Shown: positions 18,417 to 27,959, counted from the first letter of the stretch. The stretch: 64,000 bases of DNA from Pseudomonas sp. GM21 (GCF_000282215.1 NZ_AKJS01000019.1:1-64000), one strand, 5' to 3'. The notes: generated from the sequence alone by a model not told the origin. Numbers and translations are program-made.

Positions 18417-19490
18417 ATGAGCAATCAACCGTCCGACAGTACAACGCCCCCCGAAACCCGTTTCACCTGGCGGCGCGGCGACAGTGCGCCGTTGCGGGTC
18501 GCGGTGTTGCTGTTGCCGTCGTTTTCCAATTTCGGCCTGGCCGCGGTGCTGGAGCCCCTGGCCATCGCCAATTGGCTGAGCCAACGGCCGATTTTCGAAT
18601 GGACGCTGTTGTCGCTGGACGGCGAACCGGTGCAGGCCAGCAATGGCTTGATCACCGTGGCGAACCACGGCCTGCGGGCCGATCAGGGGTTTGATGTGTG
18701 CCTGGTGATCGCCAGTTTTGATGTGCACAAACACAGCCGCAACCTGGCGTTGAAGAGTTGGCTGCGCAAACAGGCACTGTTCGGCGCGGTGTTGATGGGG
18801 GTGGAAACCGGCACTGAACTGCTCGCCGCCGCCGGCGTGCTCGATGGCTATGAAGCCGCGGTGCATTGGGACAATCTTCAAGGCTTTCAGGAAAGTTATC
18901 CGCGGGTGCTCGCCAAGCCTCAGCTCTACACCCTGGAGCGTCAGCGCATGACATGCGCCGGCGCGACCACCACGCTGGACATGCTGCTGAGCTGGATCGG
19001 GCAAAGCGTCGACAGCGATCTGGCGCGGGAGATCGGCATGCATCTGCTGATGGGCCAGGTGCGTGCACCGGCGGACAATCAACTCGACAGCGGCCTGACT
19101 AACTCCGGGATGCAAGGCAGCAAGATTCGTCGCGCGGTGCAGTTGATGGAAAAGGCGCTGGAAGAACCGCTGGACTGCGAGGCCATTGCCAATCAGGTCG
19201 GCCTTTCGCGCCGGCAACTGGAGCGCCAGTTCAAACATCAGACCGGGCTCTCGCCGCTCAAATACTACATCACCTTGCGCCTGGCCAAGGCCCACAGCCT
19301 GTTGCAACAAACCCGCTTGAGCGTGGCGCAAGTGGCGGCGTGTTCCGGGTTCGGTTCGCTGGAGCATTTTTCGCGTACCTATCGCGCCCGTTTCGGCTGC
19401 CCGCCCAGCGAAGACCGCAGCCAGGTCTGGACCGCCCCGGTGATGCGCCAGCCGTTAAGCAAGGCGCATCGTCCGGTCGAGGCCGACTGA
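18417..19490 (+). CDS. GlxA-type AraC regulator with GATase-like domain (GbdR/CdhR-like)
   Basis: Transcription factor of 357 residues. The N-terminal DJ-1/PfpI-like domain (about 20-210) includes GVETGTELLAAAGVLDGYEAAVHWDN, the pattern of regulators that sense glycine betaine or carnitine. The C-terminal AraC helix-turn-helix pair lies at about 235-335 (IANQVGLSRRQLERQFKHQTG and VAQVAACSGFGSLEHFSRTYRARFG). It starts 22 bp after the GMC gene on the same strand and probably controls this cluster. Confidence 0.88.
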   Translation: MSNQPSDSTTPPETRFTWRRGDSAPLRVAVLLLPSFSNFGLAAVLEPLAIANWLSQRPIFEWTLLSLDGEPVQASNGLITVANHGLRADQGFDVCLVIASFDVHKHSRNLALKSWLRKQALFGAVLMGVETGTELLAAAGVLDGYEAAVHWDNLQGFQESYPRVLAKPQLYTLERQRMTCAGATTTLDMLLSWIGQSVDSDLAREIGMHLLMGQVRAPADNQLDSGLTNSGMQGSKIRRAVQLMEKALEEPLDCEAIANQVGLSRRQLERQFKHQTGLSPLKYYITLRLAKAHSLLQQTRLSVAQVAACSGFGSLEHFSRTYRARFGCPPSEDRSQVWTAPVMRQPLSKAHRPVEAD

Positions 19491-19492
19491 AT

Positions 19493-20221
19493 TCACGTCC
19501 GATACCCGGCCTCCTCTTCGTCCAGAATTCCCATCAATGCGCTGAAATGCTTGTCGGCAAAGCCTGGATAGTCGAGCCACTGCTGGCAGGTCTTGCGCGC
19601 TATTTCATCGCTGGCAATGCGCAATTCGCGGCCGGTTGAAAGCGCGGTGATGTAGGTCTCGCAAGCGCGTTCGAAGTAATACAGATCATCGAACGCTTGA
19701 GCAATGGTCGGCGCCGCGACCAGCACGCCATGGTTGCCCATCAACAAAATCGGTTTGTCCCCCAGCAGATGGCTCACGCGCTCGGCCTCATCTCCAAGGC
19801 CCATGCCGTCGAAGCCGTCGTCGATGGCCACCCGTTCGAAGAAACGCATCGAATTTTGCTCAATCGGCGGCAACCGTGAATCCGCCAGGCACGCCAGCGC
19901 CGTCGCGTACTTCGAATGGGTGTGCAAGATGCAACGGGCGTGCGGCTGGTTGCGATGCAAGGCGCTGTGCAAGGCCCAGGCGGTGATGTCCGGCGCGTCC
20001 GGACGGTCGAGGCTGGCTGGGTCGTCGGCGTTCACCAGCAGCAGGTCGCTGGCCTTGATCGTGGAAAAATGCTTGCCGTAGGGGTTGATCAAGAACTCGC
20101 GACCGCCCCCCGACACCGCCACGCTGAAGTGATTGGCGATGGATTCGTGCAGGTTCAAACGCGCGGTCCAGCGAAACGCGCAGGCCAGGCGGATTCTCAG
20201 TTGCTCGACAGCTTGATTCAT
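19493..20221 (-). CDS. Class II aldolase/adducin-family protein
   Basis: Zinc-dependent class II aldolase-fold protein of 242 residues, with metal ligands H-T-H (CILHTHSKYATAL) and a third His in MGNHGVLVAAPT. It ends convergently 2 bp from the AraC gene and is divergent from the aldehyde dehydrogenase. I start at ATG 20221 (MNQAVEQLRIRL); the longer open frame to 20401 is not family-like. The substrate is unknown. A role in amine catabolism is not obvious, so this gene is the odd member of the cluster. Confidence 0.82.
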   Translation of the reverse strand: MNQAVEQLRIRLACAFRWTARLNLHESIANHFSVAVSGGGREFLINPYGKHFSTIKASDLLLVNADDPASLDRPDAPDITAWALHSALHRNQPHARCILHTHSKYATALACLADSRLPPIEQNSMRFFERVAIDDGFDGMGLGDEAERVSHLLGDKPILLMGNHGVLVAAPTIAQAFDDLYYFERACETYITALSTGRELRIASDEIARKTCQQWLDYPGFADKHFSALMGILDEEEAGYRT

Positions 20222-20424
20222 CGCATCCCCTCTCGGCTCGTTTGTCGGTTGCTGGCAGTGTAGAGAACCGGGTTGCGTGCACTTGACGGGAAGCGACACG
20301 GGTTGCCGTTCTGACACGAACGCACAACCGTCGAAAAACGGCACGCTTATGCCGCGTTTGATCAAGAGCAGCACCAGCGGCACCGCCATAGTGACGGCCA
20401 CGACCCACTGGGCTGGAGACGCAA

Positions 20425-21891
20425 ATGCAGCAGATTCCGTTGTTTATCGCCGGTGTTTGGCAAGCGCCGCAGGCGGCGCGATACCGCGATGTGATCAACC
20501 CGGCCACCGAGGACGTACTGGCGCAGGTGGCCTCGGCCGGCCCCGTAGATGCGCAACAGGCAATCAGCGCCGCGCGCGTTGCTTTCGACAGCGGGCCGTG
20601 GCCGACGATGGCGGTTACTGAACGGGCGCAACTGATGCAACGGATCGCCAGCTTGATCGAACAGGACGCCTCGAATCTGGCACGCCTGGAAACCCTCAAC
20701 GCTGGCAAGACCCTGAGTGAAAGCCTCGGCGACATCGGCAATGTGGTCGCCACGTTTCGCTACTACGCGGCCTTGCTTGAAACCGAAAGCGCCAGCGTCA
20801 ACAACCACGCCCCGGCGCATGTCATCAGCTTCAACCAGCGCGAACCGGTGGGCGTGTGCGCCTTGATCGCGCCGTGGAATTACCCGTTGCTGCAAGCGGT
20901 CTGGAAAATCGCCCCGGCCCTGGCCGCCGGCAACACCGTGGTGTTCAAACCCAGCAGCCTGACGCCGCTGACGGCGCATCGGCTGACTGAATTATTGATT
21001 GAAGCAGGTCTGCCGCACGGCGTGTTCAATTTACTCTGCGGCCCCGGTGACGTCGGTGAACTGCTCGCCGCCAGCCCTGACGTGGACCTGGTATCGCTGA
21101 CCGGCGGCGCGGGTGCTGGCGGCAAGGTCATGCGCGCGGCCACGGGCAATTTCAAGCGTGTGGCGCTGGAGTTGGGCGGCAAGAACCCGAACATCGTGTT
21201 CGCCGACGCCGACTTCGAAGTGGCGCTGGATCAAGCGCTCAACGCGGTGTTTTTCAATGCCGGGCAGATCTGTTCCGCCGGTTCCCGGTTGCTGGTGGAG
21301 GACAGTATTCACGAGCGCTTTGTCGACGCCTTGCAGCAACGCATCGAGAAAATCCGCCTGGGCGACGGCCTTGATCCGCTGACGCAAATGGGCCCGCTGA
21401 TTTCCGCCAGCCAGCGTGATCAGATCCTGACGATGATTGCCGGTGCCGTCGAGCAAGGCGCGAGGTTGCGCGCTGGCGGCACGATTCCCGAGCAGTTCGA
21501 ACGCGGCTTCTGGTTGCGCCCGACCTTGCTCGATGACGTGACGTGCGAAATGCAGATCGCCCGGGAGGAAATCTTCGGTCCGGTGATCACTGTCGAGCGT
21601 TTCAGCGGCGAGGCACAGGCGCTGAAATTGGCCAACGACACGCCTTATGGCCTGGCAGCCGGCGTATGGACCCGGGATATCGGCAAGGCCTACCGCATGG
21701 CCAAACGGCTGCGGGTCGGCACCTTGTGGATCAACGACTACAACGCCGCATTCCCACAGGCGCCGTGGGGTGGCTTCAAGTCCAGCGGCATCGGGCGCGA
21801 ACTGTCCCGGGCCGGGCTGGATGAATTCACCGAACTCAAGCACATCTACCTCAACACCGAACCGGCGCCGCTGAACTGGTTCGGTGTCTGA
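20425..21891 (+). CDS. NAD(P)-dependent aldehyde dehydrogenase, betaine aldehyde type
   Basis: Aldehyde dehydrogenase of 488 residues. It has the substrate-channel motif APWNYPLLQAVWKIAPALAAG, the general base Glu in ELGGKNPNIVF and the catalytic Cys in NAGQICSAGSRLLV. It resembles BetB and gamma-aminobutyraldehyde dehydrogenases. The cofactor region reads LTGGAGAGGKVM, slightly off the common FTGGTxTG. It would oxidise the aldehyde made by the GMC enzyme. It is divergent from the aldolase gene and 25 bp before the binding-protein gene. Confidence 0.88.
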   Translation: MQQIPLFIAGVWQAPQAARYRDVINPATEDVLAQVASAGPVDAQQAISAARVAFDSGPWPTMAVTERAQLMQRIASLIEQDASNLARLETLNAGKTLSESLGDIGNVVATFRYYAALLETESASVNNHAPAHVISFNQREPVGVCALIAPWNYPLLQAVWKIAPALAAGNTVVFKPSSLTPLTAHRLTELLIEAGLPHGVFNLLCGPGDVGELLAASPDVDLVSLTGGAGAGGKVMRAATGNFKRVALELGGKNPNIVFADADFEVALDQALNAVFFNAGQICSAGSRLLVEDSIHERFVDALQQRIEKIRLGDGLDPLTQMGPLISASQRDQILTMIAGAVEQGARLRAGGTIPEQFERGFWLRPTLLDDVTCEMQIAREEIFGPVITVERFSGEAQALKLANDTPYGLAAGVWTRDIGKAYRMAKRLRVGTLWINDYNAAFPQAPWGGFKSSGIGRELSRAGLDEFTELKHIYLNTEPAPLNWFGV

Positions 21892-21916
21892 CGTTTACCT
21901 CCAAGGAGTCGTCCCT

Positions 21917-22849
21917 ATGAAAGCCTTGCTCTTGCTTGCGTCGATCACTCTGCCGCTACTGGCCCAGGCAGCGGAACCGGAGTCCTGCGCCACGGTACGT
22001 TTTTCCGATGTCGGCTGGACCGACATCAGCGTCACCACCGCGATCGCCAGCGAAGTTCTGGAATCGCTGGGCTATAAAACCAAAACCACCCTGCTGTCGA
22101 TTCCCGTGACCTATCGCGCCCTGTCCTCTGGTAAAGAACTGGACGTATTCCTGGGCAACTGGATGCCCACCACCGAAAACGACATCAAGCCCTTCCGCGA
22201 CGCCGGCACCGTGGAAACCGTGCGCGCCAACTTGCACGGTGCCAAATACACCTTGGCCGTGCCCGACTACGTCTACGACGCCGGGCTGCATGATTTCGCC
22301 GACATCGCCAAATTCAAGGACAAACTCAAAGGCCAACTCTACGGCATCGAACCCGGCAACGACGGCAATCGCCTGATCCAGAGCATGATCGACAAAGACG
22401 CTTTCGGGCTGAAGGATTTCAAAGTCGTGGAATCCAGCGAAGCGGCAATGCTCTCGCAACTCAAACGCTCTACGCGCAAGAACGAGTGGATGGTGTTCCT
22501 CGGCTGGGAACCGCACCCGATGAACACCCGCAACAAGATGAAGTACCTCAGCGGCGGCGACGAGTACTTCGGCCCGAACTACGGCCAGGCCACGGTCTAC
22601 ACCAACGTGCGCAAGGACTACCTGAAGGAATGCAGCAACGTCGGCAAACTGCTGCAAAACATGGAGTTCACACTGGCCATGGAGAATCAGTTGATGGACG
22701 CGGTATTGAATCAGAATCAGAAACCAAGGGCGGCGGCGAAGGCGTGGTTGAAGGCTAATCCGGCGGTGCTGGAGGCTTGGTTGACGGGGGTGAGCAGTCG
22801 GGACGGACAGGATGGGATTAAGGTTGCCAGTGCGCGGTTGGCTCCTTAA
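21917..22849 (+). CDS. Choline/betaine-type ABC substrate-binding protein
   Basis: Periplasmic binding protein of 310 residues (ChoX/CaiX/OpuAC-like) with a short signal peptide ending LAQA|AEPES. Aromatic residues that could form the cation-binding box are visible in FSDVGWTDI, FLGNWMPT, AVPDYVYD and FLGWEPHPMN. These positions correspond to the Trp/Trp/Tyr/Trp box of ChoX by eye. I start at ATG 21917, after AAGGAG (21902-21907), rather than at 21884 inside the dehydrogenase gene. No linked permease or ATPase. Confidence 0.88.
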   Translation: MKALLLLASITLPLLAQAAEPESCATVRFSDVGWTDISVTTAIASEVLESLGYKTKTTLLSIPVTYRALSSGKELDVFLGNWMPTTENDIKPFRDAGTVETVRANLHGAKYTLAVPDYVYDAGLHDFADIAKFKDKLKGQLYGIEPGNDGNRLIQSMIDKDAFGLKDFKVVESSEAAMLSQLKRSTRKNEWMVFLGWEPHPMNTRNKMKYLSGGDEYFGPNYGQATVYTNVRKDYLKECSNVGKLLQNMEFTLAMENQLMDAVLNQNQKPRAAAKAWLKANPAVLEAWLTGVSSRDGQDGIKVASARLAP

Positions 22850-22866
22850 CAAGCCATAACACTATC

Positions 22867-22895
22867 TGTAGCGGCAGGCGGTGCCTGCTGCTACA
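22867..22895 (+). terminator. Hairpin after binding-protein gene
   Basis: Imperfect stem TGTAGCGGCAGGC / GCCTGCTGCTACA with a 3-base loop, 17 bp after the stop codon. An A-run follows on the + strand, so it could also be a degenerate mobile palindrome rather than an intrinsic terminator. The rest of the 227-bp gap to the next gene holds only an AT-rich, promoter-like stretch near 23010-23050. Confidence 0.45.
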
Positions 22896-23076
22896 AAAAT
22901 TGCGTTACCGCAGAAATGCAAGACGCATCCTGGTACCCACATTTCTTAAACAATTGATCAGCCTTTCTTTCTGCCGGAGTGACCTGACGACCGGCATAAA
23001 AAATCAATTGCCAGTAAATATTACCTGCGTCATATTACATGCGTAATAAACACCCGTTTTTCACAGGTAACCCCCC

Positions 23077-24198
23077 ATGACCAGCATGCCCAGCCTCGAA
23101 CCCGACCTTGCTGTCCCGGTGAGCGCACCCAAGCCTCCCCTGCTCAAACGGTTGATCCTGCTGACGGCCGTCATCGCAGCCCTGGCGTCTGCCGGGCTGT
23201 ATGCGAGTCACTGGTGGACGGCCGGTCGTTTCATTGAAGAAACCGACGATGCCTACATCGGCGGCGACGTCACGGTCATCGGCCCGAAAGTCGCCGGGTA
23301 TATCGAGGAAGTACTGGTCACCGACAACCAGGCAGTGAAGGCCGGCGATGTGCTGATTCGCCTCGACGCCCGCGACTACCGCGCGAATCTCGCCAAGGCC
23401 GAAGGCGCGGTCGCCGCCGAAGAAGCTTTGCTGGCCAATCTCGACGCCACCGAACAATTGCAGTACGCGGTGATCGGCCAGGCCCGCGCCGGGATCGATG
23501 CCGCTGGCGCGGAAACCGCCCGCTCTCGGGATGACAATGCCCGCTACAAAAAACTGGTGAACAGCAACGCTGTCTCGGTGGAAAGCGCACAACGGGCCGA
23601 TGCCACGTTCAAGACCGCTCAGGCGCACAGTTCGCGGGCCCAGGCTGAACTACTGGCGGCGCAACGTCAGCTGAACGTGATCGACACCCAGAAACAGCAA
23701 GCCCGCGCCGCGCTGATGCAGGCTCGGGCCGAACGGGATCTGGCGCAGTTGAATGTGGGTTACACCGAACTCAAGGCCCCGGTGGATGGCGTGATCGGCA
23801 ATCGTCGGGCGCGAACCGGCGCCTATGCGCAGGCCGGTTCGCAGTTGTTGTCGGTGGTGCCGTCCAGTGGTTTGTGGGTCGATGCCAACTTCAAGGAAGA
23901 TCAGCTGGCGCGGATGATTCCGGGCCAACGGGTGATCATCCATGCGGACGTGCTCTCGGGGCAGGAATTCCATGGTCATCTGGGCAGCCTCGCACCGGCC
24001 AGTGGCTCGCAGTTCAGCGTGCTGCCACCGGAAAACGCCACCGGCAACTTCACCAAGATCGTCCAGCGAGTGCCGGTGCGCATCATCCTCGATCCGGCCG
24101 ACGGTGTGCTCGGCCACCTGCGTCCCGGCCTGTCGGTGACGGCTGAAATCGACACCCGCAAAGACGCTGAAACCCCAGTTGTGGCCAGCACACCATGA
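23077..24198 (+). CDS. HlyD/EmrA-family membrane-fusion protein
   Basis: Periplasmic adaptor of a multidrug efflux system, 373 residues. It has one N-terminal membrane helix (about 25-45), then the biotinyl-lipoyl start RFIEETDDAYIGGDVTVIGPKVAGYIEEVLVTDNQ. A long alpha-helical hairpin (about 110-220) and a beta-barrel region (LKAPVDGVIGNRRARTGAY) follow. It overlaps the next gene by 4 bp (ATGA), giving an EmrAB-type pair. Substrates cannot be told from sequence, and no outer-membrane channel gene follows. Confidence 0.9.
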   Translation: MTSMPSLEPDLAVPVSAPKPPLLKRLILLTAVIAALASAGLYASHWWTAGRFIEETDDAYIGGDVTVIGPKVAGYIEEVLVTDNQAVKAGDVLIRLDARDYRANLAKAEGAVAAEEALLANLDATEQLQYAVIGQARAGIDAAGAETARSRDDNARYKKLVNSNAVSVESAQRADATFKTAQAHSSRAQAELLAAQRQLNVIDTQKQQARAALMQARAERDLAQLNVGYTELKAPVDGVIGNRRARTGAYAQAGSQLLSVVPSSGLWVDANFKEDQLARMIPGQRVIIHADVLSGQEFHGHLGSLAPASGSQFSVLPPENATGNFTKIVQRVPVRIILDPADGVLGHLRPGLSVTAEIDTRKDAETPVVASTP

Positions 24199-25787
24199 GC
24201 CGCGTCCTCGCCGTCCCCGCGCAACCGTTCAATGCCGCCGACATGGCGACGGCGACGAAGGTGTTCGCCTTCGCCAGCATGTGTATCGGTATGTTCATTG
24301 CGCTGCTGGATATTCAGATCGTTTCGGCCTCGTTGCGAGACATCGGCGGCGGGCTCTCGGCTGGTACCGACGAAACGGCGTGGGTGCAGACCAGTTACCT
24401 GATCGCCGAAATCATCGTGATTCCACTCTCGGGCTGGCTGTCGCGGGTGTTTTCGACCCGCTGGTTGTTCTGCGCGTCGGCGGTCGGTTTCACCTTGGCC
24501 AGCCTGTTGTGTGGCATCGCCTGGAACATTCAGAGCATGATCGCCTTTCGGGCGCTGCAAGGTTTTCTCGGCGGTTCGATGATCCCGCTGGTGTTCACCA
24601 CCGCGTTCTTTTTCTTCACCGGCAAACAACGGGTCATTGCAGCCGCAACCATCGGTGCCGTGGCCTCGCTGGCACCGACCTTGGGACCGGTGATCGGCGG
24701 TTTTATCACCGACATTTCGTCCTGGCACTGGCTGTTCTATATCAACCTGGTGCCGGGGATTTTCGTCGCCGTGGCCGTGCCGATGCTGGTGAAAATTGAC
24801 CAGCCGGACTTGTCGCTACTCAAGGGCGCGGACTATCTGAGCATGGTGTTCATGGCGCTGTTTCTCGGCTGCCTGCAATACACCCTCGAAGAAGGCCCGC
24901 GCTGGAACTGGTTCAGCGACAGCACCATTCTCACCACCGCCTGGATCAGCGGCCTCGCCGGTCTGGCCTTCATCGGCCGGACCTTGCACGTGGCCAATCC
25001 GATCGTCGATTTACGCGCCTTGAAGGACCGTAACTTCGCCCTCGGCTGTTTCTTCTCGTTCGTCACCGGGATCGGCCTGTTCGCCACCATTTACCTGACA
25101 CCGCTGTTTCTCGGCCGGGTACGTGGCTACAGCGCACTGGACATTGGTCTGGCGGTTTTCTCCACCGGGGTGTTCCAGATCATGGCGATTCCGCTGTACG
25201 CCTTTCTGGCCAATCGCGTCGATCTGCGCTGGATCATGATGGCTGGCCTTGGCCTGTTCGCCTTGTCGATGTGGGATTTCAGCCCGATCACCCACGACTG
25301 GGGCGCCAGGGAATTGATGTTGCCGCAAGCGTTGCGCGGAATTGCCCAGCAACTCGCGGTGCCACCAGCGGTGACCTTGACCTTGGGTGGCCTCGCACCG
25401 GCGCGGCTCAAACATGCGTCAGGTTTGTTCAATCTGATGCGCAACCTGGGGGGCGCCATCGGCATCGCCGCCTGCGCGACCATCCTCAACGACCGCACCA
25501 ACCTGCATTTCACCCGGCTGGCGGAACACCTCAACAGCACCAACGAAGCGCTGAATCAGTGGATGTCGCAGGTCGGCAACAACTTCACCGCCCTCGGCCT
25601 CAGCGGTGACACGGGCGTCACCGCGAGCCTGCATCAGCTCTGGCTGTTGACCTACCGCGAAGCCCAGACCCAAACCTATGGCGACGCTTTTTTGATGATC
25701 ATGGTTTGTTTCATTATTGCCACGGCGATGGTGCCCCTTATGCGCAAGGTGCAACCACCGGCCGCGCCGTCAGCGGATGCTCATTGA
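24195..25787 (+). CDS. DHA2 (EmrB-type) MFS efflux transporter
   Basis: Inner-membrane drug:proton antiporter of 530 residues with about 14 hydrophobic helices. MFS motif traces are visible (LDIQIVSASLRDIGGGLSAGTDETAWVQTSYLIAEIIVIPLSGWLSR, TLGPVIGGFITD). It is translationally coupled to the EmrA-like gene. Its stop at 25787 directly abuts the end of the convergent AhpD-like gene, leaving no room for a separate terminator. Confidence 0.92.
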   Translation: MSRVLAVPAQPFNAADMATATKVFAFASMCIGMFIALLDIQIVSASLRDIGGGLSAGTDETAWVQTSYLIAEIIVIPLSGWLSRVFSTRWLFCASAVGFTLASLLCGIAWNIQSMIAFRALQGFLGGSMIPLVFTTAFFFFTGKQRVIAAATIGAVASLAPTLGPVIGGFITDISSWHWLFYINLVPGIFVAVAVPMLVKIDQPDLSLLKGADYLSMVFMALFLGCLQYTLEEGPRWNWFSDSTILTTAWISGLAGLAFIGRTLHVANPIVDLRALKDRNFALGCFFSFVTGIGLFATIYLTPLFLGRVRGYSALDIGLAVFSTGVFQIMAIPLYAFLANRVDLRWIMMAGLGLFALSMWDFSPITHDWGARELMLPQALRGIAQQLAVPPAVTLTLGGLAPARLKHASGLFNLMRNLGGAIGIAACATILNDRTNLHFTRLAEHLNSTNEALNQWMSQVGNNFTALGLSGDTGVTASLHQLWLLTYREAQTQTYGDAFLMIMVCFIIATAMVPLMRKVQPPAAPSADAH

Positions 25788-26228
25788 TCATGCCTGAGGC
25801 ATTTTGCGGAACCCAATCGCCAGGCGGTTCCAGGCGTTGATGGTGGTAATGGCCACGGTCAGGTCGACCAGTTCTTTCGGGTTGAACTCGGACGTTGCCA
25901 GTTCGTAGTCCTCGTCCGGCACATGGGTCTGGCTCACCAGCGTCAAGGATTCGGTCCAGGCCAGTGCCGCGCGTTCACGTGGGGTGAAGAACAGCGTTTC
26001 GCGCCAGGCCGACAGCGTGTACAGACGGCGCTCGTCTTCACCGCCCTTGCGGGCATCGGCGCTGTGCATGTCGAGGCAGAAGGCGCAGCCGTTGATTTGC
26101 GAGGTGCGCAGCTTGACCAGTTCGATCAGGTTCTTTTCCAGCGGCAGTTTCGAAACAGCGGTTTCCAGGGCGATCATGGCTTTGAGCGCATCCGGGGAAG
26201 CGGTGTAGAAATCGATACGAGGTTTCAT
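25788..26228 (-). CDS. AhpD/carboxymuconolactone decarboxylase-family protein
   Basis: Small 146-residue alkylhydroperoxidase-like protein with the redox CxxC and following His in INGCAFCLDMHSADARKGG. Members act as thiol peroxidases or are of unknown role. The family is frequently found near stress genes. It is monocistronic here, convergent with the efflux pair. Confidence 0.88.
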   Translation of the reverse strand: MKPRIDFYTASPDALKAMIALETAVSKLPLEKNLIELVKLRTSQINGCAFCLDMHSADARKGGEDERRLYTLSAWRETLFFTPRERAALAWTESLTLVSQTHVPDEDYELATSEFNPKELVDLTVAITTINAWNRLAIGFRKMPQA

Positions 26229-26327
26229 GGCGGACTCCGATTACAAGTGGTGGTGGAGTCACGTTAATCCCGCCTGCCCTTCTGACAAATAGCCAATCTT
26301 CCAGAAGTCGAGGAGGCCATTGGATCG

Positions 26328-27770
26328 CTAGGCCTTTTTGCGCAACCACTGCAAAAACCCCTTCCTCTCCACCACCTTCGGCACTTCCTGAGTCAGTGTC
26401 TGCGCCTTGTTCAAGCGGAAATCCAGCAGCGCCTTCATCGACTCGCCAATGTCATGCCGCGCATCCAGGCAGGGTTTGAGGTAGTCCTTCTCGATCCGGT
26501 ACAAGCTGCAGGCGGTCTTGGCGATGAAGTCGGCCGGCAGCGCGGAGTCCGACAGGATCCCGCCTTCGCCGATCACCTCGCCCGGGCCCATGCGCCCGGA
26601 CTCGAACTTGACGCCGCCGCGGCTCAACTCCACCGAAACCACCCCGGATTCGATGATGAACAAATGGTCGCTGACTTCCCCTGCCGGCAGGACCATGTCC
26701 CCGGTACGGAAGTTTTGCAGGGTCATGTGCTGGCTGAAGGTCTCTTTCTCTTCCTGACGCAAGGTTGAGAAGATCGCCGAACCTTCCAGCAATGCCCGAG
26801 GCCGTGACAAGCCGCCCGGCGCATTCGGTTCTACGGTCGACAACAGGCTGACGCCCGCCGCCTGCAAATGCCGGTACGACAGATCGAACAACAGATTGCG
26901 CACCATGCGTTTCTGGTCCATCGAAACCACAAAGCCACTGATTTCGTATTCCACGCCGGCGGCGCTTGAGCCCTTGAGTGCGACGCACGGTGCCGGTTTG
27001 TTCAACAAAAAGCGGCAGCCCTGCATCGCCCGTTCCAGCGCATCGATCACCGTTTGCGGGCGCGCGTGCGGGCTCAGTTGCAGGCTGATCGATACGCCAA
27101 AAATGTCGCTCGGCCGGCTGAAGTTGATGATCTTGGCCTTGGCTGCCAGCGAATTGGGGATCACTGCCATGCTGCCTTGGGCGGTTTGCAGGCGCGTGGC
27201 ACGCCAGTCGATGTCGATGACCCGGCCCTCAGTGCCATCGATGGAGATCCAGTCATCGAGTTGATAGGGCTTGGTGGTGTTGAGGACGATCCCGGAGAAC
27301 ACGTCGCTGAGGGTACTTTGCAAGGCCAGGCCGACGATGATCGCCAAGGCGCCGGAGGTGGCCAGTACGCCTTTGACCGGCAGATCGAGCACGTACGCCA
27401 GCGCCGCGATGATCGCGATCAGGAAGATCACCGCGCCCAGCAGATCCTGAAGCAAGCGCCCGGTGTGCCCGACCCGCTGCATCATCACCGCGCCGATCAG
27501 CACTGTCAGGGTCCGCGCGCCGAACAGCCACCAACCAATCTGCAAACCGGTGGCCGCCAGGTGCAATGGCACGTTGTCGGCCCAAGGCGCTACCTCCAAC
27601 GGGTTCAAGCCCTCGTTGAACAACAGGACGCTGAACAACGAGAAAATCACCAGTCTGACCAGCAGTTTCCAGTTGCTGCCACTGGCACTGATCAAGCGCC
27701 ACAGCCCAAGATCGACCACGATCAGGACCAGGGCGCAGACCAACGGATGATCGGTGAAAAAAGACAGCAT
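26328..27770 (-). CDS. MscS-family mechanosensitive channel with C-terminal cyclic-nucleotide-binding-like domain
   Basis: Inner-membrane channel of 480 residues with several N-terminal hydrophobic helices (to about 150). An MscS pore/beta domain follows (GVLATSGALAIIVGLALQSTLSDVFSGIVLNTTKPY, then DWISIDGTEGRVIDIDWRATRLQT). A C-terminal cNMP-binding fold spans about 335-450 (FRTGDMVLPAGEVSDHLFIIESGVVSV). In the nucleotide cassette the motif reads GEGGILSDSALPADF, without the Arg that normally binds the phosphate, so cAMP/cGMP binding is doubtful. Confidence 0.88.
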   Translation of the reverse strand: MLSFFTDHPLVCALVLIVVDLGLWRLISASGSNWKLLVRLVIFSLFSVLLFNEGLNPLEVAPWADNVPLHLAATGLQIGWWLFGARTLTVLIGAVMMQRVGHTGRLLQDLLGAVIFLIAIIAALAYVLDLPVKGVLATSGALAIIVGLALQSTLSDVFSGIVLNTTKPYQLDDWISIDGTEGRVIDIDWRATRLQTAQGSMAVIPNSLAAKAKIINFSRPSDIFGVSISLQLSPHARPQTVIDALERAMQGCRFLLNKPAPCVALKGSSAAGVEYEISGFVVSMDQKRMVRNLLFDLSYRHLQAAGVSLLSTVEPNAPGGLSRPRALLEGSAIFSTLRQEEKETFSQHMTLQNFRTGDMVLPAGEVSDHLFIIESGVVSVELSRGGVKFESGRMGPGEVIGEGGILSDSALPADFIAKTACSLYRIEKDYLKPCLDARHDIGESMKALLDFRLNKAQTLTQEVPKVVERKGFLQWLRKKA

Positions 27771-27849
27771 TGAACAACTCCAACGAAGGCCAATGGCGTG
27801 AAGATCTCACACATTGGGCACAGTGTAGGAGGGTTTCATGCAAAACCAA

Positions 27850-27942
27850 TGTGGGAGCGAGGCTGCTCGCGATGGCGGTGTGACAGTCACTGCACAGGTG
27901 TCTGTTATACCGCTTTCGCGAGTAGCCTCGCTTCCACCGGGG
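27850..27942. repeat. Degenerate REP doublet
   Basis: TGTGGGAGCGAGGCTGCTCGCGATGG faces an imperfect complement (TCGCGAGTAGCCTCGCTTCCAC). It lies between the MscS gene and the end of the isochorismatase-like gene, in an otherwise empty 189-bp gap. Confidence 0.8.
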
Positions 27943-27959
27943 ATTTAGGTTGCCAGCCG

